NCBI GenBank assembly: GCA_037954325.1
Contig: JBBMNZ010000028.1
Span: 8,766,501-8,830,500, forward strand
From: Fistularia commersonii
Lineage: Eukaryota > Chordata > Actinopteri > Syngnathiformes > Fistulariidae
DNA: 64,000 nucleotides
Direction of reading: 5' to 3'
In this document: positions 21,081 through 33,179 of the stretch, piece by piece
How positions within the stretch are numbered: the stretch's first letter is position 1
Layout of the letters: each line of letters starts with the position of its first letter
The notes under the pieces: generated by a model
The model's input: only the letters and a program-made list of their open reading frames with translations
Database searches by the model: none
Told to the model about the DNA's origin: nothing
Translations under genes and position numbers: made by a program

Positions 21081-22459
21081 TCATAAAATGGATCTAAAAT
21101 GCTTTGAGGAACATAATGAAACAACTTCTTGGCCTCTGCAGTCCTTGGATCCAAGTCCAATTGAGCATTTAGGAATGTGCCGGTCAAAGCAGTCTGATCC
21201 ACGGAGCCCCCGCGACACTTCCAGAATTTTATGAGACCTGCTGCGAGTGTTGGAGGGCCAGACATCAGAGCATCTCTTTGGAAATCCCTGCTTCCAATGC
21301 CAAGCACTGTTTGCTGGAAAAAAAAAAAGTGGGGAAGCCCACCATATGGATAGGTGGTCGATCCGGGGCGTCAATAAACCATCATGCACAGATTCTCCGA
21401 CAGGTTCGCGGCTCTTCAGCAGCGGATGCAGCGTGCACGTGGCAAACCCACGCATTTAAAGGTCGGCGGAACCCCCCGAGGAGAAGCCTCTTTATCCAAA
21501 CCCTCCTCTCTCTACTCCCTGATGCCAGAGGGAGGGAGCGTCTCTCTCTCCAGAGGCGACTCCACCATCTGCAGGACGACGACCACCAATAACCAGGATG
21601 ATAGTGCCAGACACGATGGCAAAGACCTGAAATAAGAAATTGTTGCATGTGATTCCATGCATTGTACGCAGCTGATTCTTTTTTTAGCACAAACTATTGA
21701 ACCCCAAAGCCCCCATGCTGCATCTGAGCCCCCTGATGCGTTCTGATGTAATATTAAGGATCCATCTGAGAGCCACGATCTCACTCCCCGCGATTGGCCA
21801 CGCCACCGAGCCCGCGGTCAGTGACGCCGTGAAAGTCTGACACCCGGCGTCATCATAATCGCTACATTTTTTTGAGACTTCGATAATGATGACATTCCTC
21901 TCCTCCGTCCTCCGAGACGGTTACCGAGGCCACAGGCAGATCCACAGCCTTGTCTCCGCAGATGTGTGGGATGAAGGGTCCATTTGCAGAAAAAAATTAA
22001 TTGTCACTGCGCTGATTGTGTCGACAGAATTGCCAACCATCACGTTGTTTCAAAATTTGAAGATATACATTAAACGATTGAAAAGGGGCAAGGCGGAGAC
22101 TCAGTTACATAGTAATTACCTTTTTAAAAATGTTATTAACTGTTTATTTCTGACCTACTTTAACTTTTTGACAGAAGGATTGGACTTTTTTTAACAAATC
22201 TGTTTGACTGATGTAAAGCTAGTTTATTCTCGGGGAAAAAAACAGAAAAAAAAAACTACACCAGCTGTGTCAGGGCGAATCGACGTGTGGGTGCGCAGCA
22301 AATAAGCTTGCATATTGAGGCAGCATCAAGTAAAGATAAAAATAGGCGAGGGAGGGGGGGAAAGTAGGGCAGGGTGACTTCAAACAGATACAGTTGCGAA
22401 AAAAAGGTTGAGGGGAAAACAAACATTGTCGAGGAAGCGGCGAGTGTGCCCGTGTGCCC
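21081..22459. other. Unique sequence with one weak exon candidate
   Basis: Mixed composition with a 10-base A run at 21321. Apart from the minus-strand candidate listed separately, no gene, element or RNA was recognised. Confidence 0.5.
21495..21626 (-). other. Weak candidate exon with a hydrophobic start
   Basis: On the minus strand CAATTTCTTATTTCAG is a fair splice acceptor. The following 132 bases are open for 44 codons up to a TAA at 21492-21494, starting VFAIVSGTIILVIGG, which resembles part of a membrane segment. No clear donor, no partner exons and no known protein match were found. Chance is the likelier explanation. Confidence 0.12.

Positions 22460-22488
<29 letters not shown>
22460..22488 (+). 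repeat. (TG)n microsatellite
   Basis: About 14 TG units end in TATATGTGTA. Confidence 0.95.
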
Positions 22489-22495
<7 letters not shown>

Positions 22496-23444
22496 ATTAG
22501 TGCCGGCACCGTCGTAGGTGGCAAAGCTGAAATTATTACTGATTAGACTCCAGTGGATTTTCCAGCGTGAAATTCCAGCTCCACACAATACGTTTATCAG
22601 AGAAAACATTAATCTCTCGAATCAACTCGAATTAGCATCTGAATGAGGCGAGAAGCAATAGCAGGTGGAGAACAAATGAGCAGATGGAGAGGTGTGTGTG
22701 TGGGGGAGGCGAGGGTCTGATAAGATCTCAGAGAGAGAAGAAGGAGAGAGAAAAGGAGACACGGAGACCGAGATCAGCAAATTAAATCATAATGATTAAA
22801 GAGCGACCGCCGATGCGCCTCACTCATGTAATTAATCCTAAACATTTCTATTTGAATGCCCTGAGAGCTTTTGACTTTCAGAGGGCGCCGGCAGATAACT
22901 CCGCCCGCTTCTCGGCAAGCGCGTCCCAGAGTCCCTGCGGTCTTTCACTGTCAAATCCAGACAGGAAAGAGAAAGAATAAAAAGCCTCAATTTCTCTTCA
23001 GGAAGTCGACTGACGGGCTGGAGGAAGCCGTCGCTGCCTCTTACCCGTCATCAGTCAATCTCCGCCGCATCTTTCGAAACCTTCTGCTTCTCCTTCCACT
23101 TATCTTCCTCTGACTGCCCGCCAGGTTTCCAGGCAGAAACTTCACACACTTTTATTTTCTAAAAGTACGGCTACCTCTTCAGCCCGCGTTGAATTCCTCA
23201 GAGGAGCGTGGAAGAAAAAAAGGAGCCGGCCATTAGCTGCAATTTACGCTAAAGAAAATATAGCTCGGTGTCTCGTCGACCGAAAGTTAACTGTGTTTTA
23301 TCTTCTTTATATTGTATATCTAGTAAGTGGCTTTGAAGCAGATATAAGCTCGCACTACAAAAAAACATTCTTTTTTTGGATCAAATAACTTTTCAAAAAT
23401 GAGGGGAAAACTTTTTTTTAATGTCCTTCAAGGATAAAAGTGTA
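22489..23444. other. Unique sequence, no gene recognised
   Basis: It contains the AT-core cluster at 22780-22900 listed separately. Short frames at 22792-23113 show no domain. Confidence 0.5.
22780..22900. promoter_or_regulatory. Candidate conserved non-coding patch
   Basis: Several homeodomain-type AT cores lie close together (AAATTAAATCATAATGATTAAA at 22778-22799 and GTAATTAATCC at 22829-22839) inside repeat-free sequence of balanced composition. Such clusters are common in developmental enhancers of teleosts. Nothing here proves function, and conservation cannot be seen from one genome. Confidence 0.15.
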
Positions 23445-23457
23445 CCCCCCCCCCCCC
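23445..23457 (+). repeat. C13 homopolymer
   Basis: A run of about 13 C lies about 75 bases before the SINE. The run length may be uncertain. Confidence 0.9.
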
Positions 23458-23531
23458 AGATCTAACATTGGTTGATCACAAAATTGGTTTTGTCCAATCA
23501 CAGGGTCCCCCAGGATGCAGAAGAGGCCTCA

Positions 23532-23904
23532 GGATTATAAAGATTCATCCATCCGTCCATCTTCTGCCCTTTATCCTGAACTCCTGGATGCTGGAGTCTA
23601 TCCTGGTTGTCATCGGGCGAGAGGCGTGGAACATCATGGATTGGTCGCCAGTCAATGGCAGGGCCATATATACAGACAGACGACCATCCACGCACTCACT
23701 CACGGGGCAGTTTTCCCAATTTTTTCCAATTAACCCACTGCATGTTTTTGGACTGTGGGAGAAAACCGGAGAACCCGGAGGAAACCCACGCAGACACGGG
23801 GAAAACGTGCAAACTCCTCACAGAAAAGTCCCCTTGTCTGGCTCCTGCAGGGCTGTCAGGCCAAAATGCTAATCACTGCGTCATCGTGCCGCCCGGATTA
23901 TAAA
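23532..23904 (-). mobile_element. Full-length tRNA-headed SINE with target-site duplication
   Basis: GGATTATAAA occurs at 23532-23541 and again at 23895-23904, flanking the element as a 10-bp target-site duplication. Read on the minus strand, the element (23894 to 23542) starts GGGCGGCACGATGACGCAGTG with an A-box-like TTAGC. The body follows: TTTTCTGTGAGGAGTTTGCACG, CCCCGTGTCTGCGTGGGTTTCC, CCCACAGTCCAAAAACATGC, GACTGGCGACCAATCC, CCACGCCTCTCGCCCGATG, GGATAGACTCCAGC. It ends GGATAAAGGGCAG then GATGGACGGATGGATG. It codes for no protein. The 3' end resembles the Rex3 3' end, so a Rex3-type enzyme is the likely mobiliser. Confidence 0.92.
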
Positions 23905-26900
23905 CATACACTTTCAGATTACTGGCAATAACTCAAACAACAAACAGAAGGCGGACTGGAGTCAAAAAGTTCTGTCTGAGTGAATAGCAATAGGACAGCC
24001 TTTTCAAAATAAAAGTCTAAATATCATCCCACCGTGGACTCTGCTTTTCATTTATGTGTCAGTGACATATTATATTATCATAATTAAATTTGCAGACCAG
24101 TAATGAAGTCCAACTATATCTTTATCATGGTTAGATCTCACTGAGGAGTCGCAGTATCAAGTAGGCAATACATGCAGCTGCCTATGGATTACAGTTCCTT
24201 ACTGCTACGCTAATCCAAGCAAAACCCACCGTGATCTCCAACTCCGATTCGAGAGGATATCGCATGACATTTTCTTCCCAACGACAGCACAATGTAATTT
24301 TTTCCTCCGGATCCTGATAAATGTCAATCTGTGTTTTCGCCGCTAGTACAATATCCTTTCAGGAATGGATAGGATTTTATTGTGAAACTCCGACACATTG
24401 CGCCGGGTGACAAGATGAAGATGGGACTTACGGTATTGATTAGGTCTCCGAAAATGAAAACTCACAGTTCGGTGGGAGGCAAGAGTCCTTATGGGGACCT
24501 TTATCTTTTATTAATATTCCTCCTTGGTAAATACCAACAGGCTCTCCCGTGTAATCCAGTCGGTCAAAAAGATGAAGAATTCATAATGGAGATTCCTCCT
24601 TTACACAAGGGAAATGATTAAAATGCAAATGAACCCTTCAAATCTGGAGTGACACAAAAGAGTAAGAATGTAGGGGATTCAAATCAACGATGCAGTTAAC
24701 GACGCCTTGAAAGTAAGGTTGATTCCTAACAAAGGTTGTTGTTATTTCATGTGAGGGGATCAGTAAACAGATAAAGCATCGAAATTAGATGTGCTTCATC
24801 AGAAGGATGAGAGGATGACAGCAGCGCCCCCTTTGCCAGCAGGCGGAACAGAAAATATAAGTTCTATGGATGAATATCTAAAAACTATCCAGCTCTAATT
24901 TGGCTCGAGGAGCTCGCTTCCTCTGGGGGAACCTTTTAGTTTTGCGTTCCCACGGGAAGTCAGGGACCATGGTAGCAAAACAAGGTACAGCGATGTACAC
25001 CTTGAGCTCCAACCTCAAAAACAAACCACCGCCAAGAAGATGAAGACAACTAGGACAACATGGTGAGCGAAGGTGCCTCTGTTTTCATGTTGTGCATGGC
25101 GGGAATAATAACCACCAACTATCAACTGGGTCGAAATGTTTTTATCTTCTTCCCGAACTGCTTCACCGTGTGAAATACCGTGTGAAATGGCCAAAATTTG
25201 TACGTTCAACTGCAAGCGCTGGAAATCCTGCTGTGGCAAAGCAGTGCCAGAAGAGCTTGGGTTTCTCCGTTGGACTATTTCTCCCTGGTTGTGTCAATTT
25301 TGTCGAAAGAAAAAAGCTGAGCGGTGAGCACAGTGGTTTTAGGAAAACCACAGGCACCCCACAAGAAGTACCAGGTAATGGGCTGGTATGACTCCCACCA
25401 AACACCAAGCACCTAAATCATGAATTCCTTAGGAACTGTAAAAAGACCCCACCTTAACATGGTTTAAGAAAAACTGAGGTCCATGATCCCTGGGTCCTGT
25501 GCTGTCCCAATGCACAAAGAAACGGTTCCTGAAAAGGGGTTTGTGAGTTTACGGCCCAGTCACACTGCTGTAAAGGAGATCGGGTACCCAAATTGACGCA
25601 TCTGGTTTCAGTAGCTGCTACCGGCGGCTGACTGTCAGGGGGATGTCGGTCCATCCAATAGAGACGTTGGGTCGTTCCACGTTCAACACTGGAAGTGTCG
25701 ACATTCTTTGAGGAAGCTCCGACATAAGCAGGAATACAACCAGCACAAAAAATGTATTATTTCAAACCGGCTTCTGCTTACAGGCTTCCGCCTCACAACG
25801 CAGGGGGAGACAATCCAATAAGAAACTCTAGTTTATCAAGTTTATACATTCATATGGAAATCCTGCCTGGGCCCCGTGGGCACCGTGTTGACTCTGTGTG
25901 ATAGATTCATCTGTTAGACCAGCTGTGAGGGTTGGGGGAACTTTTAAAAATAAAAAGCTTCCGCATCCCCTTAACATTCATGCTTTGTCATCCTGCACGG
26001 CGAAGCTAAATGCTAATGTGGCTATAACAGCATGTAGCAGCGCAGCTTTATAACTGTGCAGTAAAATAGGACACTTTATAATATGGCCGGTCACTGCCAC
26101 CCCGGACCGCTGCACCCACCGGGGAGAAAACTGTCCGAATCACAGGGAGAAAAAGAAGATGATACGGGGACGGGGCTGAGCAGCGCAGAATATAGCGTGA
26201 CCTCGCACTTCCCTCATGCACAAATCAAAAAGACGTCTTACTGCAAAGCGACTTCTAGCAAACCTCTAACGGTCACGGCCACCGGCCGCCCCCCCCTGAG
26301 GCCGAGGATGCACGCAATAAATAAAGGTGAGTAAATTGAAGCGGTCGGACCGGATCGTCATTCTCTCCCCGCCAGGCCGGAGGGAGTTTTTGGTTCGTTT
26401 TCGGTTTATTTTCTTTATGAGAAAAAAATGCCTTTAGATGAACCCGGGCTCTCCGGTGCTTCATGTAAACATGCCAGTTACAGCCCCGCAGGGAAATTTA
26501 CCAACGGTCTCTGAAAGAAAGTAGTACAGCTGGAGTACAAAAGTACAAGGCCGGGGTAAACAGAAGCAGAAGACGGCATCAAATGTTATACACAAGAACA
26601 ATGATTAGCGCGTACACAAAAGCGAGAGGGGTTCTCGACACAGAGCGAATAAATTCGAACACAACTGACGACTGCCTGAAAACAGAAAAGTAGTAAAACA
26701 GTCTTTCACTTAATATCTATACAGGGTCATGGGGCCGGGGGGGGGGACGGGACACAATAACAGCTGATTCTGTGATTGACCGCAAACGTCTGTCAATTTG
26801 TTTTCACGCATTTGATTTCAAGATGGCTGACATTACAAACTGATCAGACAGCAGCTGATGAACATGGCTCTGACGGCTCTGGTATCTTGGGGCCTTCGGT

Positions 26901-27200
26901 TTTGTGGCACAGATTGATCCTGACACGTCAGAAGATCGGCCGAATCTAATTTTTCTGGCCTTCACAAAATCACTGAAATTGGATTTCTGAAAGCCTTTTT
27001 CCCTTTTGCCACTGTCAGATCTGGGTCAGGATCTCTGCTGCCGACATTTAGGAGGAAATACATAAACACGTAGATCTTTCGCAGCTTGTGGGAATAATCC
27101 ATCAAGGCAAGCGACCGGCCGCGACAGCCAAAAAGATAAATATGAAAATAGGATATATGCAAATTGAGTTAAAGAGCAAGATTTAAATTATGAAGGGGTT
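23905..27200. other. Long stretch without recognised gene or element
   Basis: Composition is ordinary, with a G-run at about 26736-26746. Open frames are all under 100 codons and domain-free. Frames at 25015-25654 lie on both strands and look like chance. No splice-consistent exon series or transposon ends were seen. Confidence 0.5.
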
Positions 27201-30200
27201 AGCGGACTTGTCTGAAAGCGCCACACGGGGGCATGGTAGTTTGCACTAAACACATATTAAAAGCAATCCCCGGTTAATACGATGTCATTCTCCGATTCCA
27301 TCAATATTTGTACCAACTACATTCAAACGATAATGGAATCTCTCTACATATCTTAGTTTGTATAAAATTGTGAAAAAAAAAAAAAAAGTTTAACTCATAA
27401 GCCACCATTGTTGTTTACATCACAATGCTATCTGGGATGTGACAGCACGAGGTTGAACTGGGCTCGGTCCCATTCATTTTTTACAAAACACGTCACCTGC
27501 TCATTTGAATCCGGGAGACGTGAGCAAGGAGGATAACGCTGAAGACAGAAGTCAAAATGAGTTTCAAAATAAAGACGAACAAAGACAAGAAATGGTAAGA
27601 GTCAGCTAATGTTGCGTTCGGCAACTACGCTGCTATGCTAACAGAGAGACAGCCTCTATTGTAAGGATCTCCATTTCTTGTCATCGGCTGTTCACTGTCG
27701 ACTTCCGGATCGTTGTGCTGACTGACCGGGTAACTCATTGTCAGATGCTACTTCTGCACTAGCAGGTTGTTGACATCCTTGCAGGAGAACATGCAGCATC
27801 TCCTGCCTGTGGTATTTCTTCAAGCGGGCTCGAGTCATTTCCCGAGGACCTTTTGTATGCTTGTGAAAGAAAACTGTCGGCACCGCGTTTGGTTTTAGTC
27901 TCCGTTAACAACTAGCAACACCCGTTGCACTCTTTCATCAGCTTAGCTCAACAAAATGCGTGTCAAGAACATGAGAAGTTGTGTACGTCCACAAGAAATT
28001 TCCAACTCCTCTCTTCTCTTCGTCCCTTGGAAAGCTGTGAAGACTAGCATTCATCTTTTGTGCAAGTTGGTAAAATATGTGTTAGAAATTTGTGACTTTT
28101 AAAGAACTAACAATTCTTTGTGCTTTTTTAAAGAAAAGATTCTACCGTGTGACAAACAGAGTATTTTTATGCCAACTTGTCCTCCCAGGTGGGGTTCCCT
28201 TTAAGTCTCTGCATTTTTTGAACTTTAAAATGATAAAGACATTAAAAGTCCATGAAAATAGTAATGCTAATGCTGACCATAAATGCGCTCGGAACGACCA
28301 GTGGGGGCCAATGTTCTAGAATTAGCCAAGTTGTCTCGTCAAACTAAACAGATAAAAATTAAGAAAGAGTAGAGGAGACGCATGCAAACATGACTTCGGT
28401 TAACAAAACACCCCTTTTTTGTTTTGTTTTTTTCTCAATTAGGAGCTCAGAGCTTCCATCCTCTCAGATACTGCATAAAAAAACCACAGAGGACCTTCAC
28501 TTCCCCCTGGAGCATCCATGACAGCCAGAAGGGGCCAGGTTTCAGACTCAGTGAACAAATTTATAGCAAACCTTGATACAGGGAAGAAGAAACAGCCCTT
28601 TTTTATTTTTAATGGCTGCGTAATTGAAGATATGACATCCACGTGAAGGGGATGCAAAGGTAATCTAATCAGAGTGATTGATTGGAGCCAGTGTTTTTGC
28701 CTCTCAGCCCAGATATTCATCACCCAGACGTTTAAAGTGTGTGCTAAAGACGGTGTTTACGCCACCCAAAAACACACAGAGGCATAAAAGCAGAAAATTG
28801 CACCTTTTCAAGAGTCAATATCAGACATTTTGTCAAGGATCCCTTCGAAATGTACAATTCTAATTCAGCCCGATGTTTTTTACACTAGAGTCTGCAACGC
28901 TACAACAAAAAAAGAAAAATAATAGCAATAAACCAATGTTTTTTACTGCTACAATGTTTCCTGTGATCTGGCAAAGTTTCGCTGGCATAAAAATATGAAG
29001 GACAAATATAAATGCAGAGGGAATGTTAAAAAAAAAAAGGAAGGAAAGCATTTTCTTTGATCCAGATCTCACTTTCAGGAAACCTTCCCTCGACTGACAG
29101 CTGCCGCACTTCCAACTGCAGATAGAAGATTCAGATTTATACACAGGAAATAAAATTAAAAAAAAACATTTCACTCTAGGGAAGTTCTACGTGTCTCAAA
29201 TTCAAGAACCTGATGCTATGAAAGAACTTAAAAGGTATGTAGAGGACACACTAGAATATTTTTGTCCTGTTTTAACCAAAATCACTCTTGCATAGTTGAC
29301 TCCATTCATGGCCTATTAGGGAAGGCGGGCTCGGCTCGGCACAGAAATTTGTCGGTGTGGCCCGACCTCAGTCGCTGTTAGTCGAACATGTTTGAATATT
29401 TGAGCATCCCCAGTCAGGTAGTGTGTGCTGATTACTGACTGCAAACAAATGTTGCCAATTGCCAATTAAAAAGAGGAGACAGGAAGTAGGGTCAAAAGAT
29501 AAAGAAATTGGAATTAGCAGGAATATAATAATGATGGTGAACAACGAACGAGGGAGAGGGCTTACGAAGCCAAACTGGACAATGCTAACGGAGGAATGAG
29601 CCGATAGTCGTGTAAACAACTTCGACAGCCAGCTGTTTGTCCTCCCTGTTTGTTTACCCTCTAAACTGTGTCTCGTTGACACGGCCGCTCCTGCCAGAGT
29701 TTGATGCCTTCAGGTGGTTCGATTAATCATGTCCTCTGCGATCCCTCATCAGCCGCAGTAGGTTAATGTCTGATCCACAGTCTTTCAGTCCTCATAAAGA
29801 AATACGCTGAAAACAGTGGCTTAGTGTCAACTCCAAGTCCTTTCAGCATCAGTAACCAGGGTGACAGGCGTGTCCTGTGTCCCCAGCTAAAAATATATCA
29901 GCAACTGCCGTGACTGGAGGAACAGAGACCTCGCTGCCTCCACTGGCATTTCAGATACAAACCGATGCCTGCGTCTGAAGTGTTAGTCGTGCCGGGGTTG
30001 TTCTGCTGGGTCATGGTTCCAAAATGAATTGGTCCTGGTTCTGGTTTAGGAGGATCTACACTGAATTGAATGGAGGAAAATGAAGTCTGCACTTTTCAAA
30101 TCTCACTACTTTGTCACAAAAATGGGAACCAGCTGGTCTGATGGTTTCAGGCTGCCAATATTTGATTAGAACTAAAGATAATGTGTCCACTGTGTCCAGA

Positions 30201-30536
30201 CATAATGTGTCCAGAAAAATCAGAAATGGGAACGTTAATATCCAGTAGCTTGTAAAACCCTGATAGGGGAGAAAAGCCCTACTGACAAGTGTTTTTACAC
30301 AGACAACAGCAAGCTAAACCTAATTATTATGGTATTTGGACATTTAAGCATCTTGGCTGGCTTAACAAATACAATTATTTATGTTTTTAATTTGTTGAAA
30401 ATTCAATAAACTCACAGAGTATATTTGTGGTGCTCAAGCGTCGAGCCACTTCAGCACCACGGACAGCTTCCAGCCGCTGACCCTCTGACAGACTCCAGGA
30501 ATGTCAGCAGAGCATCCAACAGCTCAGGTTCACAAC

Positions 30537-30538
<2 letters not shown>
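27201..30538. other. Long stretch without recognised gene or element
   Basis: Contains an A run at 27374-27387 and several A/T runs at 28890-29165. ATGAGTTTCAAAATAAAG at 27558 is followed after 38 bases by ATGGTAAGAGT, a good donor-like sequence, but no downstream exon was found. No repeat family was recognised. Confidence 0.5.

Positions 30539-30621
<83 letters not shown>
30539..30621 (+). repeat. (GT)n microsatellite, 82 bp
   Basis: About 41 uninterrupted GT units, the longest simple dinucleotide tract in the window. Long alternating purine-pyrimidine tracts can adopt Z-DNA and are prone to length change. Confidence 0.97.
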
Positions 30622-30622
<1 letters not shown>

Positions 30623-30873
30623 TAAATTTAGATATTTATGTTTGTTTTTTTTCCAAGCCTGTTGATCACAAACAAAGAGCCGCATGTTTAGTTGGAACTA
30701 CAAGTGGTAGAAAAAATAAGACTACTAGTTAGCATGGAATAAAATACACAAACATGCACATAGTCCTGTGGCTACAATAACCTAATAATTAGTAAAAAAA
30801 AAAAAAAAATGAGGGTGGAGGGTTCCGAGCCGAGCGTATATCGACTATAATGGATATATGGATCATCTATTAC
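30622..30873. other. Unique AT-rich sequence
   Basis: Contains a 16-base A run at about 30795-30810 just upstream of a SINE copy. No gene seen. Confidence 0.5.
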
Positions 30874-31181
30874 GGGGCTTTCTGAGTGGAGATTGCATGT
30901 TCTCCCCGTGTCTGCGTGGGTTTCCTCTGGGTTTTCTGGTTTCTCTTCTAAAGCCAAAAAACATGCTGGAGGTTACTTGGAAAAATAGGGAAAACTGCCC
31001 GAATGTGTGTGAATGAGAGTTGTCGCTATATGCGACGCTGCCATTGAACTGGTGACCAGGTGTCCAGGATGTACCCCGCTTGTCGTTCAATATCAGCTGG
31101 AATGGCCGCCAGCATCCCCCGGGACCCTGAGTGCACAGCAAGCGGTAGATAATGATAGGATAATGGATGGATGGATGGATG
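30874..31181 (+). mobile_element. SINE, head missing, tail intact
   Basis: The body begins at GGGGCTTTCTGAGTGGAGATTGCATGTTC and runs through CCCCGTGTCTGCGTGGGTTTCC, AAAACATGC, GTGTGTGAATGAGAG, GGTGACCAGGTGTCCAGGATG and TACCCCGC. It continues with ATCAGCTGGAATGG, AGCATCCCCCGGGACCC and AAGCGGTAGATAATGATAGG. It ends in GGATGGATGGATGGATG (31165-31181). The GGATGG tail is the least decayed of all copies here. Confidence 0.88.
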
Positions 31182-31680
31182 TATTATTTCCTATAGGTGA
31201 GTATTTGAGTAAAACAGAGCATTAATGATGAATAAACAAGTTGGTGTTAGTTCTTATGGCTGCGATCCAATAAAATCCGGAGCTGAATCTCCACTCGAGC
31301 AGCGGACTGAACATCCACCTTCTGAGGGATCACTCTAATCTGTTGAAACACACAGTCAAAGTCCTTCTGGGAGTAGCAGGCTGCGGACACCTTTTTATGT
31401 CAATATTCTCTTTTTTTTTTCTTTGCTTACTCTGACCGTAACCTCAATATATATGTAACACCCATAGATTTCTGGAGCTAATTGATGATCCCGATGAAGC
31501 AATCAATCAAACAAGCAGTGACTTGATTGAATAAAATGAACTTTATAACAGAATTTAAACCCTTGTCAGGTGACCGTGTTTGGAAGTCTGAATGTTTTCT
31601 TTTCAGAGTCTTCACTGCAGGAACGTCATTCTCTGCAAACAGGTTCAGGGTTTCTGAGACCAAGTGATTCATACATTTAT
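31182..31680. other. Unique sequence between two SINE copies
   Basis: No gene or further element recognised. A T-rich run lies at 31410-31422. Confidence 0.5.
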
Positions 31681-31835
31681 TTATTCACTCGACACCATTT
31701 ATCCTGAGCTCAGGGGAACGGTCTGGGTGGAGCCAATCCGAGCTGTCGTTGAGCAAGAGGTAGAGTTTAACCTGGAAGGGTCAGCTGTCAATCACATGCC
31801 CACGTATCTCATTCACACCTACAGACAATTCAGTC
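31681..31835 (-). mobile_element. SINE 3'-half fragment
   Basis: Read on the minus strand the blocks are CTGAATTGTCTGTAGGTGTGAATGAG, GTGATTGACAGCTGACCC, TTCCAGGTTAAAC, CTACCTCTTGCTCAACG, CAGCTCGGATTGGCTCC and GAGCTCAGGATAAATGG. The word CAGGTTAAACYCYRCCTCT is shared with the copies at 58284 and 63672 but not with the copy at 23532, which suggests a subfamily. Confidence 0.75.
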
Positions 31836-31984
31836 TTAAGTAAAACTTAAGTAAAACAGCTTGTGATTAAATAACTAAGTAACTTATTAAAAAAAAATAT
31901 TTAACGAGGTATAACAAAAATAACTACAATGATACAAACGGTTTGAAAATGGTGAAACCCAATCCAGCCCTGTTCCTGGATCAA

Positions 31985-31986
31985 CA

Positions 31987-32030
<44 letters not shown>

Positions 32031-32039
32031 CACACACAC
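31985..32039 (+). repeat. Compound (CGCA)n(CA)n microsatellite
   Basis: About eight ACGC units run directly into about ten AC units, so the tract is alternating purine-pyrimidine throughout. Confidence 0.95.
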
Positions 32040-32965
32040 TATCCATGGTTGTGTCCGTCTCATCAGTAATACAATCATACCGGCAGCAGTGATACAATCG
32101 ATAGCTGTGGCTCTTCTAAGGATCACACCTTGTAATCTGTCACTGTAATACTGGAAACAGACATAAACAAACCTCCAGAGACTTAATTGATTAAATATTG
32201 ATTACTTATCAACCAATAATCCTCTTTCACAGACCAGCTAAGTCAAGAAGAAGAGAAAGATCCCCGCGAGGTGTGGCATCTGAACGCCTGCGGCGGGAAG
32301 CTGAAGAGCCTCAGCATGTCCGGACCTTTTTGGATGAAGTCTCACTGACACACGGTTGTGTTGTGTGACAGGCCTGATATAACACACACACACACACATA
32401 CACACACACGCACACACGGACATCCGTTTCGCTCTGCTAACCACGGGGATGGTTAACATGGCAGGCATGGCGTGTCGTTACATCCTCTTCTCTGCAGCCA
32501 CCCACAGCGAGAGCTGGCCAGAACCGCCGCCCATCACAAACCCCCTCCCAGCCCCCCAGAACCTCCCATCTGCTCAGCAGTTAGCGGGGCGATGAGCCAG
32601 CAGGGGTTCCAAAATAAAGAGGGAGGATGAGCTCGCATCAAATATGGTTGATTATGCCATCTAGTGAATTAGCTGTTTAGTTTATCTGCCATTGTTTTGG
32701 GGGTTTTGGGGATTTGTTTTTTTTTTTTTTTTTTGACAGCTTGCTGCTGTGCTATTTAAACAACATTATTAAATCAATGAACACATTCTGCGGTACCGTG
32801 ATTTACCAATAGATTAAAGCACATCAGTTTATGAGCAAAGAATGCCTTACACAAACCAAAATTTGGTTGACAAACGAGCAGCAAACCGCTACGTCAGTCA
32901 GAATCTGATTTCAGAATCAGACTTTATGTGTTTTTTTACACATACAACTGTGGCAGGATTGATAT
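32040..32965. other. Unique sequence, no gene recognised
   Basis: Contains the CA-rich tract at 32382-32418 and an 18-base T run at about 32717-32734. No exon or element recognised up to the Rex3 copy. Confidence 0.5.
32382..32418 (+). repeat. Interrupted (AC)n microsatellite
   Basis: ACACAC units are interrupted by TACAC and CGCAC. Confidence 0.9.
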
Positions 32966-33179
32966 GGGTCCCTCTTCCCAAGGGCTCACCAGCCACAGGG
33001 TGGGTCAAAGCGGTCGGGTGCAGTGGGAGCCGGGCGGTGGCCGGAGGGGGGGCTTGGTGGTCCGATCCTCGGCTGCAGAAGCTGGCTTTTCGGACATGGA
33101 ATATCACCTCTCCGATGCCGGAGAAGAGGGTCCGCCAGGTCGCTGAATCTCGGATCTAGGAGAAAGAGCTTAATTTTTG

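Noticed and set aside
23860..23894. tRNA gene
   Set aside because: Only the tRNA-like head of a SINE. The cloverleaf cannot be completed, and a target-site duplication shows a retroposed element.
27558..27600. Start codon followed by a good splice donor (ATGGTAAGAGT)
   Set aside because: Short, no downstream exon or promoter features. Donor-like sequences are common.
30425..30732. Frames encoding VCVCVC
   Set aside because: Pure translation of the (GT)n tract. The same applies at 19416, 49044, 50393 and 53432.
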